Below, piece by piece: positions 49,420 through 58,600 of a stretch of DNA of 64,000 nucleotides. A program made the translations under genes and the position numbers. The first letter of the stretch is position 1; each line of letters starts with the position of its first letter. The notes beneath the pieces were generated by a model, which ran no database searches, was not told where the DNA came from, and saw only the letters and a list, made by a program, of their open reading frames with translations. This stretch comes from CAZCTC01 sp964501335. GTDB taxonomy: Bacteria > Chloroflexota > Anaerolineae > B4-G1 > SLSP01. Where the stretch lies: the NCBI GenBank assembly GCA_964501335.1, contig CAZCTC010000004.1:62001-126000 (forward strand). Direction: 5' to 3'.

Positions 49420-51672
49420 ATGACTAAATTTGCAGATCTTACCATTGAAGATGTTCTGAAGAAGATGCCGGAAGGCAGCGTGGGCGTTGAAGCGCGGGCC
49501 CTGGTGCGTCGGGCCTATAATTTTGCAGAGGAGGCCCATGCGGGGCAGTTTCGCAAGTCGGGCGAGCCTTACCTTCAACATTGTCTACATGTGGCCTCTC
49601 TGCTGGCTGATCTGCATCTCAAGCCTACGGTAATCGCCGCAGGCCTGTTGCATGATGTTCTGGAAGATTGTGATGTGAAACTGGAACAGCTTGAGGAGTT
49701 GTTCGGGGCTGAAGTGGCGGTGATGGTGGATGGGGTGACCAAATTGAAAGAGGTCGATCGTCTGACCGGCCTGGCGAACCTGGATGTGCCGCTGCGGATG
49801 GTATCGAGTGATAAGGAGGCGGAAAGCGATTCCAGAGTTCGGGATGCTCAGGAGTCGGAAAGCCTGCGCAAGATGTTTATTGCCATGGCCAAGCATCCCC
49901 GGGTGATGTATATCAAGCTGGCGGATCGCCTGCACAATATGCGGACATTGGGGGCGCTTTCTCCGGAGCGGCAAACCATTATTGCCCGGGAAACCATGGA
50001 TATTTTTGCGCCGTTGGCTAACCGCATCGGGGTCTGGCGGTGGAAAGGGGAGCTGGAAGACCTTTCGTTTCGGTATCTCAATCCAACGATGTATTCCAAT
50101 CTGGCTTCTTTTTTGGAATCGAGTCGCCAGGAGCGCGAGGAGCGGGTCAAGCATCATATTACCGTGTTACAGAATGCATTGAAGGATGAGAGTATTCCTG
50201 CCCAGGTCAAGGGACGCCCAAAACACATCTATAGCATTTATCGCAAGATGCAGCGGAAGAATGTGCCGTTCAGTCAAATTTACGATACCGAAGGGCTGCG
50301 GGTGATTGTGGAGACCGATCCGCAGTGTTATCAGGTGTTGGGGATTGTGCATGGTCTCTGGCGACCGGTGCCGGGTGAATTTGACGATTATATCGCCCAT
50401 CCCAAGCCCAATCTCTATCGCAGTTTGCATACGGCGATTTTTGGGGAAGATGGACGGCCGTTGGAGATTCAAATCCGGACGGTATCCATGGATGAGATTG
50501 CGGAAAACGGTATGGCGGCGCACTGGCGTTACAAGGAAGCCGGGCACAGTACCGATCCGGATGTCGATCAGGAAGTGGCCTGGATGCGGCAATCGGTGCA
50601 GGATTTCGGCCAGGAGAGTGGGGAGGCCTTTGTCGAATTGATGAAGGCCGATATTTTCCAGGATCGCGTTTTTGTTTTTACACCGCAGGCAAAGCTGATT
50701 GATTTACCGGCCGGGGCCACTCCGCTTGATTTTGCCTATCATATCCATACCGATATCGGTCACCGCTGCCGTGGCGCTAAGGTGGACGGGCGATGGGTGA
50801 CTCTGAACTATCAATTGAAGACGGGTGAGCGCGTGGAGATTATTACCAGCAAGACCGTGGCGCCCAGCCGCGACTGGTTGAATGAAGAGTTGGGGTATGT
50901 GAAAACCCATCGGGCCCGGGAGAAGATTGCGCAATGGTTCCGTCGACAGGGGCGGGAGGACAATGTGGCGCAGGGTGGAGCGATTGTCGAACGGGAGCTG
51001 AAACGATTGGGCCTGACGGATTCTGTGGAAGATGTGGCCCGGCTCTTTGCCAAGCGCTATCAACGGATTGAGGATTTTTTGGCGGCAGTCGGGATCGGGG
51101 ATGTTTCCAGTGAGCGGATTGCCAATCGTTTGGAAGAGCTGATTCAGAGCCGGACTGCAGAAAAAGCGAAGGATATCGAGTTGCCGGAGCCGGTGCCGGA
51201 ACCGCCGCAGGCTTTGCCTTCCAGTGCCGGGAAGGTTTTTATCCGAGGCACGGGCGATTTATTGACGCATGTGGCGCGTTGTTGTAATCCTTTGCCCGGT
51301 GAGGCTATTATTGGTTATGTGACCCGCGGCAAAGGTGTGACGATCCATAAGCGTGAATGCCCCAATGTGTTGCAAATGGGAGTGGAAGATCGGGAGCGAT
51401 TGATTGAAGTGGAGTGGGGGAAAGAAGAGACGACTTTCCCGGTACGGGTGTTGGTGCGGGCGTACGATCGGTCGCGGTTGTTCCACGATATCAGTGGGGT
51501 GGTGGCCAATGAGAATCTGAATATGACGGCGGTGACTACTTCCAAACGCGATCGTTACAATGTGGTTCCGATCTATATTACGATGGAAGTGCCGAATCTG
51601 GCGAAACTGCATCGAGTTTTGGGAAAAATCGAGCAGGTTTCTAATGTGATCGATGCCCGGCGGGTAGGATAA
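49420..51672 (+). CDS. rel: Rel/SpoT-family (p)ppGpp synthetase/hydrolase
   Basis: The 750-residue enzyme has the full RSH layout: HD hydrolase domain (about 25-185; GQFRKSGEPYLQH, LLHDVLEDCD, KLADRLHNMRT), synthetase domain (about 245-370; RPKHIYSIYRKM, FDDYIAHPKPNLYRSLHT, IQIRT), TGS domain (about 410-470), a helical and CC segment (VARCCNPLPGEAIIGYVTRG) and an ACT domain at the end. The hydrolase residues look intact, but the synthetase loop reads EFDD (ExDD), the form usual in monofunctional RelA, instead of RxKD. ATG at 49420 follows GGGGGCTGAG; an in-frame ATG at 49345 lies inside the promoter region and is rejected. Confidence 0.93.
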   Translation: MTKFADLTIEDVLKKMPEGSVGVEARALVRRAYNFAEEAHAGQFRKSGEPYLQHCLHVASLLADLHLKPTVIAAGLLHDVLEDCDVKLEQLEELFGAEVAVMVDGVTKLKEVDRLTGLANLDVPLRMVSSDKEAESDSRVRDAQESESLRKMFIAMAKHPRVMYIKLADRLHNMRTLGALSPERQTIIARETMDIFAPLANRIGVWRWKGELEDLSFRYLNPTMYSNLASFLESSRQEREERVKHHITVLQNALKDESIPAQVKGRPKHIYSIYRKMQRKNVPFSQIYDTEGLRVIVETDPQCYQVLGIVHGLWRPVPGEFDDYIAHPKPNLYRSLHTAIFGEDGRPLEIQIRTVSMDEIAENGMAAHWRYKEAGHSTDPDVDQEVAWMRQSVQDFGQESGEAFVELMKADIFQDRVFVFTPQAKLIDLPAGATPLDFAYHIHTDIGHRCRGAKVDGRWVTLNYQLKTGERVEIITSKTVAPSRDWLNEELGYVKTHRAREKIAQWFRRQGREDNVAQGGAIVERELKRLGLTDSVEDVARLFAKRYQRIEDFLAAVGIGDVSSERIANRLEELIQSRTAEKAKDIELPEPVPEPPQALPSSAGKVFIRGTGDLLTHVARCCNPLPGEAIIGYVTRGKGVTIHKRECPNVLQMGVEDRERLIEVEWGKEETTFPVRVLVRAYDRSRLFHDISGVVANENLNMTAVTTSKRDRYNVVPIYITMEVPNLAKLHRVLGKIEQVSNVIDARRVG

Positions 51673-51818
51673 ATTTGATTTTAGCGTCCCGCTAACGGCT
51701 TTTTTCGGTAAAAAGCGACGCGCTGGATGGGGAGAGAGAGTTGTTTTTATTCATATTTTCGGCGGCTTCAGAAAGCCGCCGAAAATATGGGCTTTTTCCA
51801 GACCAAGCGCACAGGTCG
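51672..51818 (+). repeat. Core-plus-hairpin repeat, copy J
   Basis: Starts AATTTGATTTTAG, has the core GCGTCCCGCTAACGG ... GCGACGCGCTGGATGG ... GAGAGAGAG, a hairpin at 51752-51789 (arms CATATTTTCGGCGGCTT, flop-type loop) and ends with AAGCGCACAGGTCG, a degenerate copy of the 14-bp terminal repeat of the 24.6-kb element. Confidence 0.8.
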
Positions 51819-51939
51819 AATTTGATTTTAGTGTCCTGCAACAGGTGCTTTTTCGGTAAAAAACGACGCGCTGGATGCTACGCGAGGGAGAGAGTTTTTA
51901 GTAACGAAGAGAGCGCAATCTTCAGGATTGCGCTCTCTT
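51819..51939 (+). repeat. Core-plus-hairpin repeat, copy K, in tandem with J
   Basis: Begins with the same AATTTGATTTTAG 147 bp after copy J. The core is followed by a hairpin at 51907-51939 (14-bp arms AAGAGAGCGCAATC, loop TTCAG) that on the minus strand would also end the chaperone gene's transcript. Confidence 0.75.
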
Positions 51940-51956
51940 TGTATTAAGATTGAATT

Positions 51957-53135
51957 TTAGTAGCTGTCGGTGACGGGAGGAACGGCGTCCTTCCAGTCTT
52001 CAGCGCGTTTGACCGTGGGGGGCTGATTTTTGGTAGCCAACCAGTCTTGATAGGCCTGGGTTTTCTTTTCCGTCAACACCCAGTCTTCAAGCGGACGGTC
52101 TTCTTCGTGGCCCTGGACAAAGACCATGTAATAGCGTCCGTCCTGTTCCATGACAATTTCACTGGTTTTGCTGACGGGGGTATTGAAGGCGATCTTTTCC
52201 ACTTCGGGACCAATTTGGGTGCTCAGGTAGTTCTGGGGAATCCAGGGGATGGATCCGCCGCTGACCGACCCGGTGTAGGTGCTGCTGTCCTGGATCGAAG
52301 CCAGAATGTCCTCGGGGGTTTCGCCGGTCTGGAAGCGTTTTTGCACTGCCAGGAGTTCGGTTTGAGTGGGGGCGGTGAAGTACATAAGTTCGACCTGGGT
52401 GCCTGAGGTGGGAATATCTTTGCTCAGAGCCTCTTCCAGTTTGGTCTTGAGGAGGTCGGTAGCGACCATTTCGCGGAACTGGGCTTCGGTCAATTTGGTG
52501 GGGGCGAGCCAGTTGGTGACGAAATTCTGGTAATTGATTTTGTATCCGCCTTCGGTCATCGGTGCCGTACCGGAGAGGGCCGCCGTGTCGCTGATGGTGG
52601 TGGTCGTCGTGACGTTGCGATCATAGCCGATCATCTTTTCTATGGCCAGATCGATTTCCTCGTCCGTGACGGTCAGCCCCCGGAGCTTGGCTTCCTGGCG
52701 CACCAGTTCTTCTTCGATCATCGTGGTCAGCACATCGTTGGCCAGAATATCGGACATATCCGCACTGAGCTGGCTTTGATATTGCTGGATTTGAGATTGA
52801 ATTTGCTGGGTGATGCTGTCCGAACCATCGCCGGCGCCGGCGAATTGCGTCAGCATCTCCTGGTATTGGGCGATCTGGCTTTTGATGGTGTTACGCTGGA
52901 AAAGAATCCGGCTTTGGAAGAGGTTGCGGGTTATAGGGGTATCGTTGACGGTGGCAACGGGACTCATCCCTTTGAAGATGACTTCGGTAAAGAGCCCATA
53001 ACCGAGCAGCAGGACGATGATGGCGATGATGCCGATGGCGCCCTGCGTGATATATTTCTTCATCTGCTCGTCTTTTTCGTGGTGGGCAATTTGCCGACGA
53101 GTGGTGATTTTCTCTACAGGTTTTTTGGTGGCCAT
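51957..53135 (-). CDS. Membrane-anchored SurA/PrsA-like peptidyl-prolyl isomerase/chaperone
   Basis: The 392-residue product has a cytoplasmic basic N-terminus, one transmembrane anchor at about 28-49 (TQGAIGIIAIIVLLLGYGLF), a SurA_N-like helical region (VNDTPITRNLFQSRILFQR, MIEEELVRQEAKLRGLTVTDEEID) and a C-terminal rotamase-like part (VELMYFTAPTQTELLAVQKRF, SGGSIPWIPQNYLS, IVMEQDGRYYMVFVQG). It probably helps fold exported proteins outside the membrane. The parvulin signature residues are weak, so catalytic activity is doubtful. It follows rpsR in the same direction with a hairpin between them. Confidence 0.72.
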   Translation of the reverse strand: MATKKPVEKITTRRQIAHHEKDEQMKKYITQGAIGIIAIIVLLLGYGLFTEVIFKGMSPVATVNDTPITRNLFQSRILFQRNTIKSQIAQYQEMLTQFAGAGDGSDSITQQIQSQIQQYQSQLSADMSDILANDVLTTMIEEELVRQEAKLRGLTVTDEEIDLAIEKMIGYDRNVTTTTTISDTAALSGTAPMTEGGYKINYQNFVTNWLAPTKLTEAQFREMVATDLLKTKLEEALSKDIPTSGTQVELMYFTAPTQTELLAVQKRFQTGETPEDILASIQDSSTYTGSVSGGSIPWIPQNYLSTQIGPEVEKIAFNTPVSKTSEIVMEQDGRYYMVFVQGHEEDRPLEDWVLTEKKTQAYQDWLATKNQPPTVKRAEDWKDAVPPVTDSY

Positions 53136-53151
53136 AGTTTCTCCATTTAGA

Positions 53152-53186
53152 AGCAGCGGGCATAGGACAATCCTATGCCCGCTGCT
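53152..53186 (-). terminator. Perfect 16-bp hairpin after rpsR
   Basis: AGCAGCGGGCATAGGA pairs exactly with its complement across a 3-nt loop, downstream of rpsR on the minus strand. The following bases are TCTAAATGG, so it lacks a real T-run; it may attenuate or process the transcript rather than end it. Confidence 0.5.
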
Positions 53187-53201
53187 CGTATGTCAGGGGA
53201 T

Positions 53202-53507
53202 TTAGTAGGGATGCCCTTGTTCGGAGACAAAGGGCAGCAGAGCGATATGGCGGGCGCGCTTGATAGCGACGGCCAGCCGGCGCTGGTGTTTGGCGCAGAG
53301 ACTGGTCTGGCGGCGAGGGCGGATTTTACCACGCTCGCTGACATAGCGCCGCAGCAGGTCAACCTGCTTGTAATCAATATTACTTTGGTTTTCGGTGCAG
53401 AAGTAGCAGACGCGCCGGCGGGGGGCGAATTTCCGTTGGGCATCGCCGCCGCGGGGCCGGGCTTCATTGCTGCTGCTGCTCCGACCACGGTTGCTGGGAT
53501 AAGGCAT
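53202..53507 (-). CDS. rpsR: 30S ribosomal protein S18
   Basis: The 101-residue product has an S18 core: CYFCTENQSNIDYKQVDLLRR, YVSERGKIRPRRQTSLCAKHQR and LAVAIKRARHIALLPF. It binds S6 on the platform of the small subunit. The N-terminal 25 residues are an Arg/Ser-rich extension (NRGRSSSSNEARPRGG). Three cysteines (CYFC and SLC) suggest the zinc-type C+ form. It is the third gene of the rpsF-ssb-rpsR set, a classic order. Confidence 0.95.
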   Translation of the reverse strand: MPYPSNRGRSSSSNEARPRGGDAQRKFAPRRRVCYFCTENQSNIDYKQVDLLRRYVSERGKIRPRRQTSLCAKHQRRLAVAIKRARHIALLPFVSEQGHPY

Positions 53508-53548
53508 GCTATTCCTCCTCAGAAAAGTAGCAACTAAGTTTTTTTAAT

Positions 53549-53968
53549 TTAGAAAGGGGCGCCCGGGCCGAGCGGCTCCTCTTCCCCTTCTTCAAGGGGA
53601 AGATCGTTGTCTTCGGCCTGGTCGGCGGCATTATCATATCCATCCAGGAAGATCAACTCCTGCGCCACCAGTTCTGTGCGATAGTGGCGTTGGCCGTCCA
53701 TATCTTCCCAGGAACGTGTTTGTAGCCGTCCTTCCACATAGACCTGGGAGCTTTTGTGCAGACGTTTCTTGCACAATTCAGCCAGCCCTCCCCAGGCGAC
53801 TACGTGAAACCATTCGGTCTCTTCCCGGCGTTCTCCTTCGTTGTTGGTCCATCCACGGGTGGTGGCCACATTGAAGGCGGCGACAGGCTGACCGCTGGCG
53901 GTGAACCTCATTTCGGGGTCCCGCCCCAGCCGACCGATGATCATTACTTTATTGAGTCCACGCACCAT
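53549..53968 (-). CDS. ssb: Single-stranded DNA-binding protein
   Basis: The 139-residue SSB has an OB fold (NKVMIIGRLGRDPEMRFTASG, AFNVATTRGWTNNEGE, ETEWFHVVAWGGLAELCKK, VYVEGRLQTRSWEDMDGQRHY) and an acidic tail ending in GPGAPF. The last two residues, Pro-Phe, match the usual tip that recruits partner proteins, though the preceding acidic cluster is displaced. It lies between rpsF and rpsR as in many bacteria. Confidence 0.95.
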   Translation of the reverse strand: MVRGLNKVMIIGRLGRDPEMRFTASGQPVAAFNVATTRGWTNNEGERREETEWFHVVAWGGLAELCKKRLHKSSQVYVEGRLQTRSWEDMDGQRHYRTELVAQELIFLDGYDNAADQAEDNDLPLEEGEEEPLGPGAPF

Positions 53969-53997
53969 GGCGTTCCCCCTGAACAGTTGCTGATAGG

Positions 53998-54396
53998 TCA
54001 GGCAGCTGCTTCAGAAGGGGTGGTCGGCGCTTCCTGGGACAGATCGGGCTCGGCGCTTTCCTGAGCGGTTTCAACAACCACCGGCTCTTTTTTCGCCGGG
54101 GCGGGCTCTTCCAGCCGAACGATCAGTTCGCGCAGCACCCCTTCCGCTAATAACAGGTTGCGCTCGAATTGCTTAACGGCATTGGGATCGGCGCTAAAGC
54201 GTACCAGATAATAGCGGCCCTCTTTCTGGTGCTTGATGCGATACGCAAGGCGGCGAAGCCCCCAGGTATCAAATTGTTTAACCGTGGCTTTCGCCTCATT
54301 GAGGTAAGTGCGGATGCGTTGAAGCAACGCTTCAGTGCCTTCCTCATCCAAACCGGGGTGCAAAATCACCATCAACTCATAATCCCGCGTAGCCAA
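53998..54396 (-). CDS. rpsF: 30S ribosomal protein S6
   Basis: The 132-residue product reads ATRDYELMVILHPGLDEEG, FDTWGLRRLAYRIKHQKEGRYYLVRF and LLAEGVLRELIVRLE, the S6 fold that pairs with S18. A C-terminal extension of about 35 residues is rich in Glu, Ala and Pro. TTG at 54396 is chosen: it follows AAAGGAGG and gives the usual start just before YELMVIL. ATG at 54435 would add 13 residues lying over that ribosome site. A promoter with 16-nt spacing is at 54477-54504. Confidence 0.92.
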   Translation of the reverse strand: MATRDYELMVILHPGLDEEGTEALLQRIRTYLNEAKATVKQFDTWGLRRLAYRIKHQKEGRYYLVRFSADPNAVKQFERNLLLAEGVLRELIVRLEEPAPAKKEPVVVETAQESAEPDLSQEAPTTPSEAAA

Positions 54397-54476
54397 GACG
54401 GTGTCTACCTCCTTTCCATGGGTTTGCTCTTGCATGCGGGCGCAGGAGCGGAAAGACCGTCTGGTCAATCCGGTGC

Positions 54477-54504
54477 ATGTTACCACAGAATCGGGGAATG
54501 GCAA
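54477..54504 (-). promoter_or_regulatory. Promoter of rpsF-ssb-rpsR
   Basis: On the minus strand, -35 TTGCCA (54499-54504), a 16-nt spacer, and -10 TAACAT (54477-54482) preceded by TGG. The -35 box begins 7 nt after the end of the RNase P RNA. Confidence 0.65.
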
Positions 54505-54510
54505 GATGAA

Positions 54511-54890
54511 GGGTTTGAGTGAGCCTGTAAGCCGGATTTTGTTCCCTGGAGGGTGGTGAACATCTATCTCGAAGGCCGGTTACCCGACCCCTCTAGCAGT
54601 CTACCCGGAGGCTGTGCATGCACAGGAACGGGCCGTTCCCGGCTCCGAAGAGCCTGTCCTCCTGCTTGACCTTGCTCCAGGTGGGGGTTGCCTGGCCAGC
54701 CGGTTACCCGGACTGCCGGTGGTCTCTTACACCGCCTTTTCACCCTTACCCGCCGAAGCGGGCGGTTTGTTTCTGTGGCCCTGTCCGCGGATCGCTCCGT
54801 CCGGGGGTTACCCGGCACCCTGCCCTGTGGAGTCCGGACTTTCCTCACGCAGCGGGGGGCTGCGCGCGATCACCCGTCTCACTCAAACCC
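54511..54890 (-). ncRNA. rnpB: RNase P RNA (type A)
   Basis: The catalytic RNA of RNase P, which trims tRNA 5' ends. On the minus strand the 5' and 3' ends form a perfect 13-bp P1 stem (GGGTTTGAGTGAG). Conserved region I GAGGAAAGTCCGGAC, the AGAGACCACCGGC segment and the 3' ACAAAATCCGGCTTA block are all present, as is GGGTAGACTGCTAGAGGGG. About 380 nt long, normal for type A. A promoter lies exactly upstream and no terminator is seen before the rpsF promoter. Confidence 0.95.
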
Positions 54891-54896
54891 GGGTTA

Positions 54897-54924
54897 AGGA
54901 TACCACAATTGTAAGGTCCTGCAA
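54897..54924 (-). promoter_or_regulatory. Promoter of rnpB
   Basis: On the minus strand, -35 TTGCAG (54919-54924), a 16-nt spacer, -10 TATCCT (54897-54902) preceded by TGG. The predicted start falls on the first base of P1, which supports both calls. Confidence 0.75.
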
Positions 54925-54951
54925 GGTGCGGCACTCCGAAAGATGAAAAAG

Positions 54952-55004
54952 AGATTTCACCACAGAGTCACAGAGGACACAGAGAAGAAGAGAGGAGATT
55001 TTCT
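54952..55004 (+). repeat. CACAGAG-type repeat, copy 2
   Basis: GATTTCACCACAGAGTCACA ... AGAGAGGAGATTTTCT matches the copy at 40029-40085. It is preceded at 54921-54950 by a partial TATTTTCA element (GCAAGGTGCGGCACTCCGAA then AGATGAAAAA). Confidence 0.6.
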
Positions 55005-55039
55005 GAAACGTAATGGGGAATTAGCGCGCCGCCGGGACG

Positions 55040-55163
55040 GCTCTGGAAATGTCCATGTTTTCGCGGGCTTCAGAAAGCCCGCGAAAACATAAACAAAAAA
55101 ACTTTCTCTCGCCATCCAGCGCGGCGTATCTGATCAGGAAAAGATCATTTGCGGGACGTTACA
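55040..55163 (-). repeat. Core-plus-hairpin repeat, copy L (reverse orientation)
   Basis: The hairpin at 55055-55090 (arms ATGTTTTCGCGGGCTT) precedes a core that on the minus strand reads AACGTCCCGCAAATG ... CGCCGCGCTGGATGG ... GAGAGAAAG. The stem has GCGGG where copies B, C, H and J have GGCGG; both strands changed together. Confidence 0.8.
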
Positions 55164-55187
55164 AGGCCGGGCCCTTACTATAGCGGT

Positions 55188-55240
55188 CTATTTTCAGGAC
55201 AGAACGCCATGCAGGGGGCGGCACCCCGAAGGATGAAAAT
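55188..55240 (+). repeat. TATTTTCA-ended palindromic element, copy 3
   Basis: Begins CTATTTTCAGGACAGAACG and ends AAGGATGAAAAT; about 53 bp and close to the copies at 40.1 and 40.3 kb. Confidence 0.65.
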
Positions 55241-55269
55241 TCAGCGGAAGTAGACAGTAGACAGCCTGC

Positions 55270-55397
55270 GTCGCCTGTGCGGTTCTGGAAAAGGGCCATG
55301 TTTTGGTGCGCCTTCTGAGGCGCACCAAAACATAAACAGAAAAACTCTCTCCCCCCATCCAGCGCGGCGCGACTTACAGGAGAGGAGCTTTGTGCGG
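55270..55397 (-). repeat. Core-plus-hairpin repeat, copy M (reverse orientation)
   Basis: Begins with TCGCCTGTGCGGTT, a one-mismatch copy of the 14-bp terminal repeat of the 24.6-kb element. The hairpin is at 55297-55332 (arms ATGTTTTGGTGCGCCT) and the core on the minus strand reads CGCCGCGCTGGATGG ... GAGAGAG. The opposite terminal repeat is not recognisable. The rest of the 0.8-kb gap before the RHS gene (55398-55693) shows nothing else beyond the ribosome site. Confidence 0.75.
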
Positions 55398-55693
55398 GCT
55401 ATTTTCAGATATATGGGGGAGTTTTTACGGGAAATTCCGTACTGTTTTTGCGAAAATTCCGTAGTTCTACGGATATACAAAACAAACCAGAAATGGATAA
55501 TTTGAACCGGCCGGAAAGCCGTATCCTTTTCAGGTCATTGGGGGACCAATTTGAGCCGATGAGCCTAAATGGCCCAGTTTTTGCCAGTGATGTGGAAATC
55601 GATGCGGTATGATGGCTTTGTTGGATGGAGAGGATTTCGCCATTTAAATTATTGCAATCTCCAATCTTATTTCATTCTACGCGGAGGAATTTA

Positions 55694-58600
55694 ATGAACG
55701 GTTTTTTGAAGTGGTGGCGGACGGCAGGCTTGAATGTCCTGTTAGTCGTTTCGCTGCTGGCATCGGCGATGCCGGTTTCGGCGCAGGCGATGGTCCCGGC
55801 CATTGCCCCGGCGGATGTTGTGACGGCGCCGGTGCCGCCGGAATTGACCGAGGTGCCGGTCGATGCGGTCGTTGCACCGATGCCGACGGAATATGTCGAA
55901 ACGTTGCCGGAACTGGTGACGGTTACTCCGGAGCCGCCCGAGGCTATCGGTACGGCTCAGGCGACGACGACGCCGGAGCCGAAGGTGAGTGCGACGCCGA
56001 CGGTCACGCCGACGGGGCGGAGGCGGATGTCCGCTTCTACCGATGCAGCTTCTTTTCAGGGATGGAAGCCTTCGTTCAACCGGCCGACCGTTTCTCTTTT
56101 CCGCGGAGCGGCTACTTACAGTACTAAAATCGAGGTTCCGGCCGGTCGGGGCGGTGTGCAGCCTGATCTGACGTTGAATTACAACAGCAGCCGGGTGGAC
56201 GGGATTTTCACCTGGGCCGAAAGCGATTGGGTCGGCGTGGGGTGGGCCATGGGGCTCCCGGAAGTGGTGCGTACCGGCACTTATATGGATATGAACAGCG
56301 ATGCTTCTTCTTCCTGGTATGTCCGGGGGACGCAGTTTACGTTATTATTGAACGGCACCGGTTATGAACTCAAGGCCGGGCCGGGCGTGACGAATGAAAA
56401 CGCCGGGCGGTATTATGCCAAGGATGCTCCCCAAATCCGGATCGATCTGGTTAACGAGACAGCTCCTCATGCTTTAGGGCAAACCTGGTACATCACGATG
56501 CCGAACGGGATCAGCTATCGCCTGGGCTATAATCAGGATTCCGAACAGGTGGTCGGCGATCAGGGCGACGGCTCTGACTTTGTTTATCGCTGGCGCATGG
56601 ACCAGATGCGCGATCGCTCGGGCAATCTGATGGAAGCCAGCTATCGGGAATCGCAAGATTACGGCTTTCCCCTGCACAATCGAGCCAGTGCTTTGGAAGA
56701 AATCCGTTACAACAATTACATCAGCAACGGTACCACGTATTGGATGACCAAAGTAAAATTCAATCTGGTGACCGATAGTTTCGACCATCACAGCAATGTG
56801 CCGGGGGTATCTGAGCGGCAGGCCCTGCACAGCAACGGCCGAATCGATAGCATCGAGATCCAGCAGATGAACACGGTGATGCGACGCTATCAATTCACCT
56901 ATGCTGCCGGCAATGTGGCGGGGGGATCTGGATCGATGGGGCCCATGTTCCGGTTGACCGAAATTCAACAGCGCAACGGGGACAACAGTGCCGGGCTGCC
57001 GAGCACCAAATTCACTTACACGGATAAAGAAAACCGGTATTTCGACTCCACTTGTACGGTTAACTGTGAATATCGATGGGCAACCTTTGCTTATCCCCGC
57101 CTGACCCGGATTGAAAACGGTTATGGTGGGAAGATGGAATTCGATTATTTGCAGGATGACACGACCACCCCGAATTCTTATTCGACCGGCTATGCCTACC
57201 GGGTGAGCCAGATGCGGGTTTACGACGGCATCCACACGGCCCCGGTGACGTCGACGTATACTTATGCGGTGCCGTCCTATGATCCGGGGCTGCTGGGCTG
57301 TCCGGTGGTGACCGAGACGATCACCGACCGGGACGGTTCATTCCTTGCCCGGAGTGAGCATTATTTCCATATCGACGGCAAGGATTCCTGGCGGCTGGGT
57401 CGGGAATATCGGGCTCAGCACTACGACAGCTCCGGACGGTTGTTGTCCAAAAATGAAACGACCTGGGATGTGATTCCGGTGCCGTTGAGCGATTTGAAGA
57501 CGACGCTGGGGGTGCGGGAAGAGGTGGTGAGCACCGATTATACGGTCGTGCCGACCCAAACCCGGCGGACGGCTTACCGCTACGATACGTATGGGAATGC
57601 AGTCCAAACCCTGGATTACGGCAACACGATGCCGGTGGTGAACGGCGGTTTTGAAGCCGGATTGAGCAACTGGACGGTCTATGGCGCTACGCCTTCCGTG
57701 ATTACGTCGACGGACACGGGCATTGCTTTTGCCGGCAATGCCATCTTGCAGATGACCGGTCAGGGTTTCATCTATCAGGATCTCCCGGGATTGATTCCGG
57801 GGGAATTCTATGTGGCGCGGGCTTTGGTGCGGAAGAGCGGGACGACGAATTCGCAATTTGTGCTGGCGATGCACAGCAGCGATACTACGAATCCGTTGGG
57901 GACGACCGTTACTCCGGGAACGACCTGGACTTCGGTGACCCTCACCTTCCAGGCCATGCAAAACGGGTTCGGACGGCTCTATCTGCGCTATTATTCCGGC
58001 AGCGACACGATTTACGTGGATGAGGTTTCTGTGGCGCGTCAGGCCGATACGCTGGACGATCGGCTGACCTATCGGGGCTATTCTTATATCGATACGGCCG
58101 GCAAGTGGTTCATCCTGCCCTGGTATGAGAATATCCATGGCGAGATGGGGCCCAACGTCGAAGCGACCCTGAAGACTCAAACCATCACTTATTACGACGA
58201 CACCGACGGTGTGGCATCCCATATGGGACAGACCTCCCAGATTACCCGCGGGCTGGCCACGATGCAGCTGACGGGGATTTACAACACGATTGCTCCGTTA
58301 AAGTATATTACGACGGGAGTTCAGTACGACGGTTACGGCAATGCGGTGCTCTCCATCGACGCCAACAAAAAGTCGACCACGACGGAGTATGACTCCCTCT
58401 ACCATATCTATCCGCTCCGGATTACCAATGCGTTGGGGCAATTTACGGCGCTGGATTATTACGGCGTCGGCAGCGTCGGGCTGAACGGGCAGTTGCCCGG
58501 GCTGCTGCGGCGGATTTGGGATACCAATCATGGAGTCGACGGCGACGGCATCAGCACGCTGGGGGCCATGACCGGGATCTACGATACCTTCGGCCGGCTG

